Positions 1 to 8,055 of a stretch of 64,000 nucleotides of DNA are shown here, in pieces. Under the pieces are notes generated by a model. That model was not told the origin of the DNA, did not search any database, and saw only the letters and a program-made list of their open reading frames with translations. Both the position numbers and the translations under genes were made by a program. Each line of letters opens with the position of its first letter. Positions within the stretch are counted from its first letter, which is position 1. The stretch comes from Xanthobacter autotrophicus Py2 (GTDB lineage Bacteria > Pseudomonadota > Alphaproteobacteria > Rhizobiales > Xanthobacteraceae): the NCBI GenBank assembly GCA_000017645.1, contig CP000781.1, positions 310,001 through 374,000 on the forward strand. The letters are read 5' to 3'.

Positions 1-13
1 AAGGAGAACGGGT

Positions 14-424
14 TTGCGTATTCTGGATGATCTGGCGCTGCTGGCGGGCCGGCTGCTGATGGCCTCCCTGTTCCTGCCTGCGGGTATCGGCAAGATCGGC
101 AACGTCGCTGGCTTCGCGGCGAGCCTGGCGGCCAAGGGCGTGCCCATGCCGACCCTGATGACCTATCTGACCATCGCGGTGGAAGTGGGCGGCGGGCTGC
201 TGCTGATCCTCGGCTTCATCCCGCGCATCGTGGCGGTGGTGCTGGCCGGCTTCGTGGTGATCGCCACCGCCACCTCGCACATTTTCTGGCTGATCCCGGA
301 CCCGGCTGCGGCCGCCGGCCAGCAGATCCATTTCTTCAAGAATGCGGCCATCATCGGCGGCCTGCTGGTTTACTTCGCCGCCGGCCCGGGCCGCTTCGCC
401 CTCGGCCGCAAGGAATGGAACTGA
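14..424 (+). CDS. DoxX family membrane protein
   Basis: A 136-residue, very hydrophobic protein with about four predicted membrane segments and the DoxX-like pattern of a G-K-I-G motif after the first helix (LPAGIGKIGN). DoxX proteins are small integral inner-membrane proteins linked in some bacteria to redox or thiosulfate functions, but most members have no known reaction. The start is a TTG at 14 because an AAGGAG ribosome-binding site lies at 1-6 with good spacing; no better in-frame start is visible. Upstream context is outside the window. The family call is solid; the physiological role is unknown. Confidence 0.8.
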   Translation: MRILDDLALLAGRLLMASLFLPAGIGKIGNVAGFAASLAAKGVPMPTLMTYLTIAVEVGGGLLLILGFIPRIVAVVLAGFVVIATATSHIFWLIPDPAAAAGQQIHFFKNAAIIGGLLVYFAAGPGRFALGRKEWN

Positions 425-488
425 GGGCCAGCGGGGCTTGATCAGGACCTAGAGGGATTTCCGCGCGCCCCGGCTTACGGAAGCTGCT

Positions 489-555
489 CTAAAAGCCTTG
501 CGCTGAAGCGTTTTCCTCCCGCGAACCGGTGTCCGCTTCGCTCGAAAACGCCCTA
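489..555. repeat. Dispersed palindromic repeat, copy 1
   Basis: Read on the minus strand this stretch begins at the metallopeptidase stop codon and contains GCGTTTTCGAGCG, four to five bases, then GACACCGGTTCGCG. The same blocks occur in opposite orientation at 11865-11925. Such ~60-bp elements are widespread between genes of Hyphomicrobiales genomes. That it is a dispersed repeat is seen directly (two copies here); its function is unknown. Confidence 0.65.
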
Positions 556-1311
556 GTCCCCACCGTAGCGATGGAGGTCGGAGCCGTGGCGGCGCAGCCA
601 GGCTTCGGCCTCCCGGCGGTTCGGGCACACCTGCTCCACCAGCCGCCAGAAGCGCGGGCCGTGGTTCATCTCCAGCCGGTGGGCGACTTCGTGGGCCGCG
701 AGGTAGTCGAGAACGAAGCGCGGCGCCATCACGAGCCGCCACGAGAACGACAGGTCGCCCTGTGCCGAGCATGAGCCCCAGCGGCTCGCGGTATCGCGCA
801 GGGTGATGCGGCCCACCTCCACCTTCAGCGCGCCTGCATAATGCCTGACCGCTGTGGTCAGCGCCTGTCGTGCTTCCCGCTTGAGGTAGTCCTGCACCCG
901 CCGGGCGAGATGGGGAGCTTCCCCCGCCACATGCAGGGCGGGCTGGCCATCGCCATCCGGCGCCACCCAGACGGTGCCGCGCGCCTGCGGGCAATGGACG
1001 ATGCGATGGGGTGTGCCGTGGAGCGGGATCAGCGCGCCGGGCTCGAACAGCACCTTCTCCGGCAGGCGCACGAGGCGCACGCGCACCCATTCGCGATGGC
1101 GCTGCACGAAATCGCGGGCGAAGGCGAGGGGCACGTGGGGCGGGGCGGTGAGTGTCACGTCCCGCGCGGCGGCCCGGACCCTGAGGGTGAGCCGGCGCGC
1201 CTGGGGGTTTCGACGTACCGCCACGCGCAGGGGTCCGTCATCGAGCAACAGCTCAATCCATTCAGCCGCCCGCTGCGCGGGCGGCTTTGGGTCCTGACGG
1301 CGAAACAGCAT
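553..1311 (-). CDS. YgjP-like zinc metallopeptidase (M48/DUF45 family)
   Basis: A 252-residue protein with the zinc-protease signature HEVAH at about residues 207-211 and a third likely ligand His in MNHGPRFW at about 217, preceded by RWGSCS, all hallmarks of the YgjP/SprT-like DUF45 metallopeptidases. No signal peptide is visible, so it is probably cytosolic; substrates of the family are mostly unknown. An upstream in-frame ATG at 1386 would add 25 residues unlike the family, so the ATG at 1311 is preferred. The stop codon lies on the edge of the dispersed repeat at 489-555. It is transcribed in the same direction as phaZ, 61 bp downstream of it, and may be cotranscribed. Confidence 0.85.
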   Translation of the reverse strand: MLFRRQDPKPPAQRAAEWIELLLDDGPLRVAVRRNPQARRLTLRVRAAARDVTLTAPPHVPLAFARDFVQRHREWVRVRLVRLPEKVLFEPGALIPLHGTPHRIVHCPQARGTVWVAPDGDGQPALHVAGEAPHLARRVQDYLKREARQALTTAVRHYAGALKVEVGRITLRDTASRWGSCSAQGDLSFSWRLVMAPRFVLDYLAAHEVAHRLEMNHGPRFWRLVEQVCPNRREAEAWLRRHGSDLHRYGGD

Positions 1312-1372
1312 GGCGGCAACCGGGGCGACGTTACCACCGCATCTTCCCCTCAAATGGCTCTCCCTGCCAGTG

Positions 1373-2794
1373 CTAAGTCGGAGCAAGCCGGGGATAAAAG
1401 GCGGTCACATTCTTGTTGAGGGCAAACATGTCCGGGCCGTCCTCAACCGCCTCGGGCGCCGGCCGTGCGCTGGTCACATGGTCGGTGGCGCCGCGGGGCA
1501 GTTCCTGGGACAGGATGAAGTCGGCGATGCGCGGGGCGATCTCCGAGCGGAAGCGCGAGCCGTTGAACACGCCGTAATGGCCGACGCCCGGCTGCTCGTA
1601 GTGGGCGCGCTTGTCCTCGGGAATGCGCGGGCAGATCTTGTGCGCCGCCTTGGTCTGGCCGATGCCCGAAATGTCGTCCTTCTCGCCCTCCACCGTCATC
1701 AGCGCGACGCGGTGGATGGCGTCGGGCTTCACCGGCTGGGAATGGTGCAGGATCTCACCCTTGGGAAGGGCGTGGGTGATGAACACGTTCTCAACCGTTT
1801 CAATATAGAACTCGGCCGTCAGGTCCATCACCGCCAGGTATTCGTCGTAGAAGTCACGGTGCTTCTCGGCCGAATCGCCGTCGCCCTGCACCAGATGGTG
1901 GAACAGGTCCCAATGAGCCTGCAGGTGGCGGTCCAGATTCATGGACATGAAGCCGTTGAGCTGCAGGAAGCCGGGATAGACCTCCCGCATGGCACCGGCA
2001 TGGGGCCACGGCACGGTGGTGAGCACGTGGCGCTTGAACCAGTCGATGCCGCGATCCTTGGCCAGGGCGTTCACCGCCGTCGGCGCCTCGCGGGTGTCGA
2101 TGGGGCCGCCCATGAGAATCATGGACTTGGGCACGAAGGGGTCTTCCTCCGCCTCCATGCGCGCCACCGCCATCATCACCGGCACCGCCGGCTGGCACAC
2201 CGCCATCACATGGCAGTCGCCGCCCATGCGATGGAAGATGGAGATGAGGTAGTCGACATAATCCGACAGGCTGAAGCGGCCATCGGTGAGGGGCACGAGC
2301 TTGGCATCGACCCAGTCTGTGACATAGACATCGTGGGTGGGCAGCATGGCTTCCACCGTGCCGCGCAGCAGGGTGGCGTGGTGGCCGGACACCGGGGCCA
2401 CGATGAGCAGGCGCGGCTGCGGCCCGCGCGGCGGATATTCGAACGCGCGCTCGAAATGCAGCAGGTTGCAGAACGGACGCTGCCACACTGTGTTGATATG
2501 CACCGGCACCTTCTGCCCGCCCACGGTGGTGTGGGTGATGCCCCAGTCCGGCTTGCCATAGCGCCGCGTGGTGCGCTCGAACAGCTCGCAGGCGGCAGCC
2601 ATGGACTTGCCGAGGGTGGTGTGGGAGACCGGATTGATGGGGTTGTTGAGGACCGCCCGGCTGGCATCCGCCACCGCCCGCGACGGGTTGAGCGCAGCGT
2701 AACCCATCTCATACATCCAGTAGAGCGGGGTCGACAGGCCGACGTCACCCTGGCGGGGTAAACGCAGCGCGCTCGCGAACTCACCGATTGCCAT
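1373..2794 (-). CDS. phaZ: Intracellular polyhydroxyalkanoate depolymerase
   Basis: A 473-residue alpha/beta-hydrolase-type PHA depolymerase that degrades intracellular poly(3-hydroxybutyrate) granules. It has the Cys-type nucleophile motif MAVCQPAVP (Cys about residue 200) instead of the usual Ser lipase box, which is characteristic of this intracellular PhaZ class, plus the conserved PVSGHHATLLRGTVEAMLP block and PGVGHYGVFNG with the likely catalytic His. The start at 2794 has a GAGGAG site just upstream. It is divergent from regB, sharing a 218-bp intergenic region. Some 50 residues longer than many family members, mostly at the C-terminus. A PHA granule-associated protein gene lies in the same window at 40689. 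Confidence 0.93.
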   Translation of the reverse strand: MAIGEFASALRLPRQGDVGLSTPLYWMYEMGYAALNPSRAVADASRAVLNNPINPVSHTTLGKSMAAACELFERTTRRYGKPDWGITHTTVGGQKVPVHINTVWQRPFCNLLHFERAFEYPPRGPQPRLLIVAPVSGHHATLLRGTVEAMLPTHDVYVTDWVDAKLVPLTDGRFSLSDYVDYLISIFHRMGGDCHVMAVCQPAVPVMMAVARMEAEEDPFVPKSMILMGGPIDTREAPTAVNALAKDRGIDWFKRHVLTTVPWPHAGAMREVYPGFLQLNGFMSMNLDRHLQAHWDLFHHLVQGDGDSAEKHRDFYDEYLAVMDLTAEFYIETVENVFITHALPKGEILHHSQPVKPDAIHRVALMTVEGEKDDISGIGQTKAAHKICPRIPEDKRAHYEQPGVGHYGVFNGSRFRSEIAPRIADFILSQELPRGATDHVTSARPAPEAVEDGPDMFALNKNVTAFYPRLAPT

Positions 2795-3012
2795 CTGCGC
2801 TCCTCACGATTAGTGCGCTCCGTTACGGGTGGCGCCTTCCCCAAAACGTGAGCGCACTTGCAGGTTTGGTCAATGCCGACAAAAGACATAGAGTCCGCTT
2901 CGCGCAAGCTTATGGTATCTGGGCCACTATTCCCTTACGTCACTTTGGCGGGCGGGCGGGTTCCATGCCGCGCGGACTGCCTTCAAGCCGCTGATCGGAA
3001 AGGCGCTCTCCC

Positions 3013-4347
3013 ATGAGCACCGCCTTCGTCACGCCGCCGCACGGCCGCTCCTTCGGGCTGCGCCTCGACACACTGATTCGCCTGCGCTGGCTGGCGGTGT
3101 CCGGACAGATCCTGGCCCTTGTGGTGGTGAACCTCGGGCTCGGCTTTCCGCTGCCGCTGACCCCGTGCCTCGCCGTCGTGGGCCTGTCGGCACTGGTGAA
3201 CGTGCTGCTGCGGGTGAAATATCCGGTGGCCCGCCGGCTCGGGGACGCCGCCGCAGGGCCGCTGCTGGCCTACGACGTGCTCCAGCTCACCGCTTTGCTC
3301 TATCTGACGGGCGGACTAAAGAACCCGTTCGTACTGCTGTACCTTGCCCCGGTCATGATCTCCTCCACCGCCCTGTCGTGGAGCACCACGGTGCTCCTGG
3401 GGGTGCTCGCGGTAACCTGCGCCGGGACCGTGGGCCTGTGGGCGCGGCCGCTGCCGTGGGCGGGCGGCAACCTGCCGGTGCTGCCGGACCTTTATCTCGC
3501 CGGCATCTGGGTGTCCCTGTCGGTGGCGGTGGGCTTCATCGGCCTGCACGCCTGGCGAGTGGCCGAGGAGGCGCGGGAGCTGGCCGACGCGCTCGCCGCC
3601 ACCGAGCTGGTGCTGGCGCGCGAGCAGCACCTGTCCGCCATCGACGGCCTTGCCGCCGCCGCCGCCCACGAGCTGGGCACGCCGCTTTCCACCATCGCCC
3701 TGGTGGTGAAGGAGATGCAGCGCGCCATGACCGCGAATGATCCCCTCGCGGAGGACGTGGCGCTGCTGCGCGATCAGGCCAACCGCTGCCGCGACATCCT
3801 GCAGAAGCTCACCTCCTTGAGCTCGGGCGACGCGCCGTTCGACCGCATGCCGCTGGCGCATCTGCTGGAGGAGGTGGTGGAGCCGCACCGCAATTTCGGC
3901 ATCGCCATCAACGTCCAGGTCAAGGACGATCCGGACGCCCCGGTGATCGCCCGCAATCCCGGCCTGCTCTACGGCCTGGGCAACCTGGTGGAGAATGCGG
4001 TGGATTTCGCCGCCACGCGGGTGGATATCAGCGCCCAGTGGAGTTTCGCCGGCCTCGACATCGTGGTGGCGGACGACGGGCCGGGCTTTTCGCCGGAGGT
4101 GAGCGGGCGCATCGGCCAGCCCTACGTGACATCCCGGGCCCGCGACCGCTTGGAAGAGGACGGCGAAAGCGGGCTGGGTCTCGGCTTCTTCATTGCCAAG
4201 ACCCTGCTGGAGCGGACCGGGGCGACCCTGAGCTTCCAGAACCGCTTCCCGCCCGAGACCGGCGCCGTCATCCGCATGCATTGGCCGCGCAAGGCGCTGG
4301 CCATAGAGACGGATGAATACGCGACAAAGGGACGCGGATCAGATTAA
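3013..4347 (+). CDS. regB: Redox-sensing membrane histidine kinase RegB/PrrB/ActS
   Basis: A 444-residue sensor kinase with about six N-terminal membrane helices (residues 25-180), then a HisKA domain with the H-box AAAHELGTPLST (phosphoacceptor His 219) and an HATPase domain with GNLVENAVDFA and DDGPGFS. Two RegB hallmarks are present: the quinone-binding heptapeptide GGLKNPF at 100-106 and the redox-active Cys 259 in NRCRDIL. RegB autophosphorylates under reducing conditions and phosphorylates RegA. In relatives the pair controls hydrogenase, nitrogenase, CO2 fixation and respiration genes. The regA gene follows 82 bp downstream on the same strand. The start at 3013 is followed immediately by the conserved N-terminus. 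Confidence 0.95.
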   Translation: MSTAFVTPPHGRSFGLRLDTLIRLRWLAVSGQILALVVVNLGLGFPLPLTPCLAVVGLSALVNVLLRVKYPVARRLGDAAAGPLLAYDVLQLTALLYLTGGLKNPFVLLYLAPVMISSTALSWSTTVLLGVLAVTCAGTVGLWARPLPWAGGNLPVLPDLYLAGIWVSLSVAVGFIGLHAWRVAEEARELADALAATELVLAREQHLSAIDGLAAAAAHELGTPLSTIALVVKEMQRAMTANDPLAEDVALLRDQANRCRDILQKLTSLSSGDAPFDRMPLAHLLEEVVEPHRNFGIAINVQVKDDPDAPVIARNPGLLYGLGNLVENAVDFAATRVDISAQWSFAGLDIVVADDGPGFSPEVSGRIGQPYVTSRARDRLEEDGESGLGLGFFIAKTLLERTGATLSFQNRFPPETGAVIRMHWPRKALAIETDEYATKGRGSD

Positions 4348-4429
4348 TCTACCGGGCAGGCGGCGTAGAAAGCCGCAGCCAGTTCTGTTCGTAACCGGCC
4401 CTGCCGGAACTGGATTTGAGGAAGACGTT

Positions 4430-4984
4430 ATGAATGAGACGACGCCGCCCGACGTAGGGGAAGACCGGTCGGTTCTGATCGTGGACGACGACCGTTCCTT
4501 CCTGCAGCGCCTCGCGCGGGCCATGGAAGCGCGCGGCTTCGAGGTGGCCACGGCGGAGACGGTGGCCGACGGCCTCGCCCGCGTGGAGGCCTCGGCTCCC
4601 GCCTATGCGGTGGTGGACATGCGCCTCGGCGACGGCACCGGGCTCGACGTGATCTCGGCGCTCAAGCGGCACCGGCCCGGCGCGCGGGCCATCGTGCTCA
4701 CCGGCTACGGCAACATCGCCACCGCCGTGACGGCGGTGAAGCTCGGCGCGGTGGACTATCTGGCCAAGCCCGCCGATGCCGACGACGTGGTGGCCGCGCT
4801 GCTCGCCAACGCCGACCACAAGCCGATCCCGCCGGAAAATCCCATGTCCGCCGACCGGGTGCGGTGGGAGCATATCCAGCGCGTCTACGAATTGTGCGGC
4901 CGCAACGTCTCCGAGACCGCCCGCCGCCTCTCCATGCACCGCCGCACGCTCCAGCGCATCCTGGCCAAGCGCGCGCCGCGTTAG
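4430..4984 (+). CDS. regA: Global redox response regulator RegA/PrrA/ActR
   Basis: A 184-residue response regulator, the usual RegA length. The receiver domain has the acidic pair in LIVDDDR, phosphoacceptor Asp 63 in VVDMRLGDGTGL and conserved Lys 113 in LAKPAD. A proline-containing linker leads to a C-terminal Fis-type helix-turn-helix (NVSETARRLSMHRRTLQRIL) that is nearly invariant in this family. The ATG at 4430 has a GAGGAAG site upstream; an in-frame ATG at 4313 overlaps regB and adds 39 residues without family support. It is the DNA-binding partner of RegB directly upstream. Confidence 0.95.
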   Translation: MNETTPPDVGEDRSVLIVDDDRSFLQRLARAMEARGFEVATAETVADGLARVEASAPAYAVVDMRLGDGTGLDVISALKRHRPGARAIVLTGYGNIATAVTAVKLGAVDYLAKPADADDVVAALLANADHKPIPPENPMSADRVRWEHIQRVYELCGRNVSETARRLSMHRRTLQRILAKRAPR

Positions 4985-5046
4985 GGCAGGGTGGGGGCTG
5001 GGACCCCTCCGCTAAACCGGCGCTGGTGTTCATGCCCCGGCGCTTT

Positions 5047-5085
5047 GCCCCCTCCCCAATCCTCCCCGCAGGCGGGCGAGGGGGC
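5047..5085. repeat. Inverted repeat between convergent regA and mmcB
   Basis: Arms GCCCCCTC (5047-5054) and GAGGGGGC (5078-5085) bracket a C-rich and then G-rich spacer. It lies between the convergent 3' ends of regA and mmcB, where it could act as a transcription barrier. A related C-rich/G-rich hairpin occurs at 20408-20431, so it may belong to a dispersed repeat family. Confidence 0.45.
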
Positions 5086-5168
5086 TGACTGGTGCTGGAG
5101 AGGGAGAGGGTGGAGAGCGAGGAGCGCTGCGCTCCCTCAGGCCGCGAGATGCCCTCCGCCGCCCTACA

Positions 5169-5639
5169 TCAGCCCCGGAGCAGGTCCGGGTCGTAGAGCA
5201 CGGCCAGCCGCGTGGCGGCGGCGCGGGCGAAGCGCAGGGTCAGGGCCTTGCGGGTGGCCGGCGGCAGCGGATGCACCGGCGGTTCCCGCAGGCATTCCGC
5301 CCCGAAGGCGTCCGCCACCAGCAGCCCGGTCTCCTGCGGCAGGATCTCCACGGGGAAATCCAGCGGCACGGCGAACATGAGCCGGTCGCAGAAGGCGCGA
5401 TACTCCGGCCACTTGGCGTCGGTGCGGAAATCCGTCACCGACGACTTGATCTCGATGATGGTGATCTCGCCCTTCGGCCCCAGCGCCAGAATGTCCGCCC
5501 GGCGGCCCGACACCAGCGCGAATTCCGGAATACCCGCCAGACCTGCCAGCGCCAGATGCCGCAGCACGCCGCGCTGCACCGCCCGCGCCGTCTCCGACTG
5601 GCGCCCGTCCGGCCGCAGTTCGGGCAAAAGCTCCCTCAC
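5169..5639 (-). CDS. mmcB: MmcB family DNA repair protein
   Basis: A 156-residue protein matching the alphaproteobacterial MmcB family, which has a PD-(D/E)XK-like nuclease fold and is linked in Caulobacter to survival after mitomycin C damage. Nuclease-like motifs visible are RRADILALGPKGEITIIEIKSS (Asp, then Glu-x-Lys) followed by DFRTDAKWPEY. It starts inside the end of the upstream BrkB gene with a 4-bp overlap (5636-5639), indicating translational coupling. Family assignment is strong; the catalytic role is inferred from the motif. Confidence 0.85.
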   Translation of the reverse strand: MRELLPELRPDGRQSETARAVQRGVLRHLALAGLAGIPEFALVSGRRADILALGPKGEITIIEIKSSVTDFRTDAKWPEYRAFCDRLMFAVPLDFPVEILPQETGLLVADAFGAECLREPPVHPLPPATRKALTLRFARAAATRLAVLYDPDLLRG

Positions 5640-6538
5640 CGCTTGGCTTCCACCGGGGTGGCGCCAGCTTCAGCCTCGGCGGGGGTGGCGGCGAAGCCGC
5701 GCTTGATGGCGGCGTTGAGCTCGCCGCCGAACACGAAGATGGATGCAGTGAGGTACAGAAAGACCAGGGCGATCATCACCGAGGCGAGGCCGGCATAGGT
5801 GCTGACGTAATTGGCGGGAAATTCGGCGAGGTAGAAGCCGAAGGCGGTGGCCGCCACCAGCCACAGCACCAATGTCACCAGGATCCCCGGCGCCACCTCG
5901 GCGAGCGAGCGCCGCCCCGCCGGCAGCCACAGATGGGCGACCACCAGCGACACCACCAGGATGATGGCGGTGGCGCCGAAGCGGATCAGGGTGATGGCCC
6001 CCGAGAAGGGGGCCAGCGCCGGCACCTGCGCCACCGCCGCCTGCCACAGCAGCGGCCCCAGCACCACCAGGAACGACAGGGCGAGCATGGAGACGGCGGC
6101 GAGCAGCACGTAGCCGATGGATTCCAGCCTGAGCCAGTACCAGGAGCGCATCTCCTTCACCCCATAGGCGCGGTTGAGGCCGATGCGCAGGCTCTCGATG
6201 CCGTTGGATGAGAAGTAGATGGCCAGCACCACGCCATAGGTGAGCACGTCGGTGCGCACCTGGTTCACCACATTGTAGATCTCGCGGGAGATGGGGCCAG
6301 CCACCTGCTGGGGCCAGGTTTCCAGGATCAGCTGGATGGTCTCGTTGGCCAAAGGCTGGAGGTTGAGGAAGCCAGCCAGCGCGGTCACGAAGATCAGGAA
6401 CGGGAACAGCGACATCAGCGCCGAGAGGGCGATATGGCTGGCGATCGCCCAGCCGTCGTCGGCGGCGAAGGTCCAGAACGCATCCAGCGGAATATGGATG
6501 ATGCGCCGCAGCATGGGGACTCCCGTTTCCTTCCACAT
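5636..6538 (-). CDS. YihY/BrkB family inner-membrane protein
   Basis: A 300-residue protein with about six membrane segments and YihY/BrkB features: FPFLIFVTALAG, the SSNGIESLRIGLNRAYGV block and LTASIFVFGGELNAAI near the end. The family was once called ribonuclease BN by error; members are membrane proteins of uncertain transport function. The ATG at 6538 has a GAGGAAA site upstream; an ATG at 6514 is a possible alternative, and an in-frame ATG further upstream lacks family-like sequence. It overlaps mmcB by 4 bp and is divergent from the FUSC gene. Confidence 0.85.
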   Translation of the reverse strand: MWKETGVPMLRRIIHIPLDAFWTFAADDGWAIASHIALSALMSLFPFLIFVTALAGFLNLQPLANETIQLILETWPQQVAGPISREIYNVVNQVRTDVLTYGVVLAIYFSSNGIESLRIGLNRAYGVKEMRSWYWLRLESIGYVLLAAVSMLALSFLVVLGPLLWQAAVAQVPALAPFSGAITLIRFGATAIILVVSLVVAHLWLPAGRRSLAEVAPGILVTLVLWLVAATAFGFYLAEFPANYVSTYAGLASVMIALVFLYLTASIFVFGGELNAAIKRGFAATPAEAEAGATPVEAKR

Positions 6539-6690
6539 CGGGCTTTCCTCGGTGATTGGCAAGCGCGCGCAGGCACACCTGCCGTGCGCCTCCCGCCCGC
6601 CGCGCCGGCTGGCGGAGGCCGGGGCCATGGGATAGGAACGGGGTCAGGCGGCACCTGCGCTGCCGCGCCCGAGCGTTTGCGGATAGGACC

Positions 6691-7809
6691 ATGCCGAGCC
6701 CCGAGCCGGGACCCGCCTTGCCCAGCCTCATGGAGCGTCTCTCCAGCCTCTTGGGCCCCAGCCATTTCAAGCTCGGGCTGCGGGCGGCCGTCGCCGGGTT
6801 GGTGGCCTACGGGCTGGCCACCGGCCTTGCCCTGCCCAACGGCTATTGGGCGGTGCTCACCGCGGTTCTGGTAGTGCAGGCCACCATCGGCGCGAGCCTG
6901 ACGGTCGCCATCGACCGGGCGCTGGGCACGGTGGTGGGCGGTGTGGTGGGCGTGGCGGCGGCCATGCTGGCGGGCAATTCGGCGACGCTGACCTATGTGG
7001 CACTGGGCATCGCCGTGTTCTTCACCGCCACCTTGTCGGCCCGCTCCGCCAGCTTCAAGCTGGCGCCGGTGACGGTGGTGATCGTGCTGCTGGCGGACCC
7101 CAGCCATCTGGAGCCGTGGCTTTCCGGCCTGCACCGGGTGTTCGAGATCGCGGTGGGCGGGGTGGTGGGCATGGCCTCGTCCATCCTGATCCTGCCCGAG
7201 CGCGCGCTGCTGCGGCTGTTTCCGTTCTGCGCCAAGGCCCTGCGCCTCAATGCCGGGCTGCTGGAGCTGGGCCGCGATGGTCTGCTGGGCCGTGGCCTCG
7301 ACCCCAGCGCCCTCGACCGGCTGAATTCCGGCGCGCGCCAGGCCCTGCGCGCTGCCGATGCGCGCATCGCCGAGGCGCTGCGCGAGCAGGTGGGTGGATG
7401 GACCGGGCAGGTGGATCCGGCGCCGGTGGTGCGGTGTTGCCGCCGGCTGTGGCACTCGGTGATCATCCTGCTGCGCGGCGCCGACCGGCCCATGGACACG
7501 GAGGTCGCCACTCGCGTCGCCCCGAGCCTCGATGCCGCGGTGGCCGGGCTGAACGGCCATATGCTCGCCCTCGCCGATCGCCTGGATGGCCAGAAGGTGG
7601 AAGGCCTGGAGCAGAAGGCGCAGGCTGCGCGGGCGGCGGTGGCGGCGCTGGAGGCCGAGGCCGAGCGCCTCAATGGCGAGGGTGTGCTGGAGACGGCGGG
7701 CGCCGACACGCTCACCGCGCTGTTTGCGGCGGTCTCCGCCTGCAACCATGTGCGCGAGAACCTGGACGATCTCGCCGCCCGCTTCGACGAGGTCGAGGCG
7801 GAACGGTAG
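6691..7809 (+). CDS. FUSC family (aromatic acid exporter-like) membrane protein
   Basis: A 372-residue protein whose first ~165 residues form about five membrane helices with the FUSC/ArAE signature NGYWAVLTAVLVVQATIGAS and RALGTVVGGVVG. The C-terminal half is soluble, Ala-rich and mostly helical (probable coiled coil around residues 290-360). Half-size FUSC proteins are thought to export aromatic acids or similar anions, often as dimers. The ATG at 6691 follows GGATAGGACC; earlier in-frame codons give low-complexity Arg-rich sequence. Substrate unknown. Confidence 0.8.
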   Translation: MPSPEPGPALPSLMERLSSLLGPSHFKLGLRAAVAGLVAYGLATGLALPNGYWAVLTAVLVVQATIGASLTVAIDRALGTVVGGVVGVAAAMLAGNSATLTYVALGIAVFFTATLSARSASFKLAPVTVVIVLLADPSHLEPWLSGLHRVFEIAVGGVVGMASSILILPERALLRLFPFCAKALRLNAGLLELGRDGLLGRGLDPSALDRLNSGARQALRAADARIAEALREQVGGWTGQVDPAPVVRCCRRLWHSVIILLRGADRPMDTEVATRVAPSLDAAVAGLNGHMLALADRLDGQKVEGLEQKAQAARAAVAALEAEAERLNGEGVLETAGADTLTALFAAVSACNHVRENLDDLAARFDEVEAER

Positions 7810-7847
7810 CAAGATCCGCAGTCATGATTCTTCTGGCTGGAAACAAT

Positions 7848-7868
7848 TTATTTTCCAGTGGAAAATAA
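7848..7868. promoter_or_regulatory. 21-bp perfect palindrome upstream of mcd
   Basis: The arm TTATTTTCCA (7848-7857) and its exact reverse complement (7859-7868) flank a single G. It lies 39 bp after the FUSC stop and 187 bp before mcd, in AT-rich sequence that stands out from the GC-rich surroundings. The 1-nt centre makes it an operator rather than a terminator candidate. Its core TTTCCA-N-TGGAAA recurs at 11113-11125. Confidence 0.6.
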
Positions 7869-8055
7869 CCCACGCACGCAGCACAGCGCATGGGAAGAAG
7901 GTCGGATCGACCGGTCCTGCGAATTCCTCTCTAAGTCGCCGGCACCGCGTCGCCTGTGGCGGCGCACACGGCCGCCGTAATCAGGCGTTGCTTTGGGCCG
8001 GTTCCAAGGCAAGGATAAGCCAATTCTGCAACGCACAATCCGGGAGAAAGCCTTC

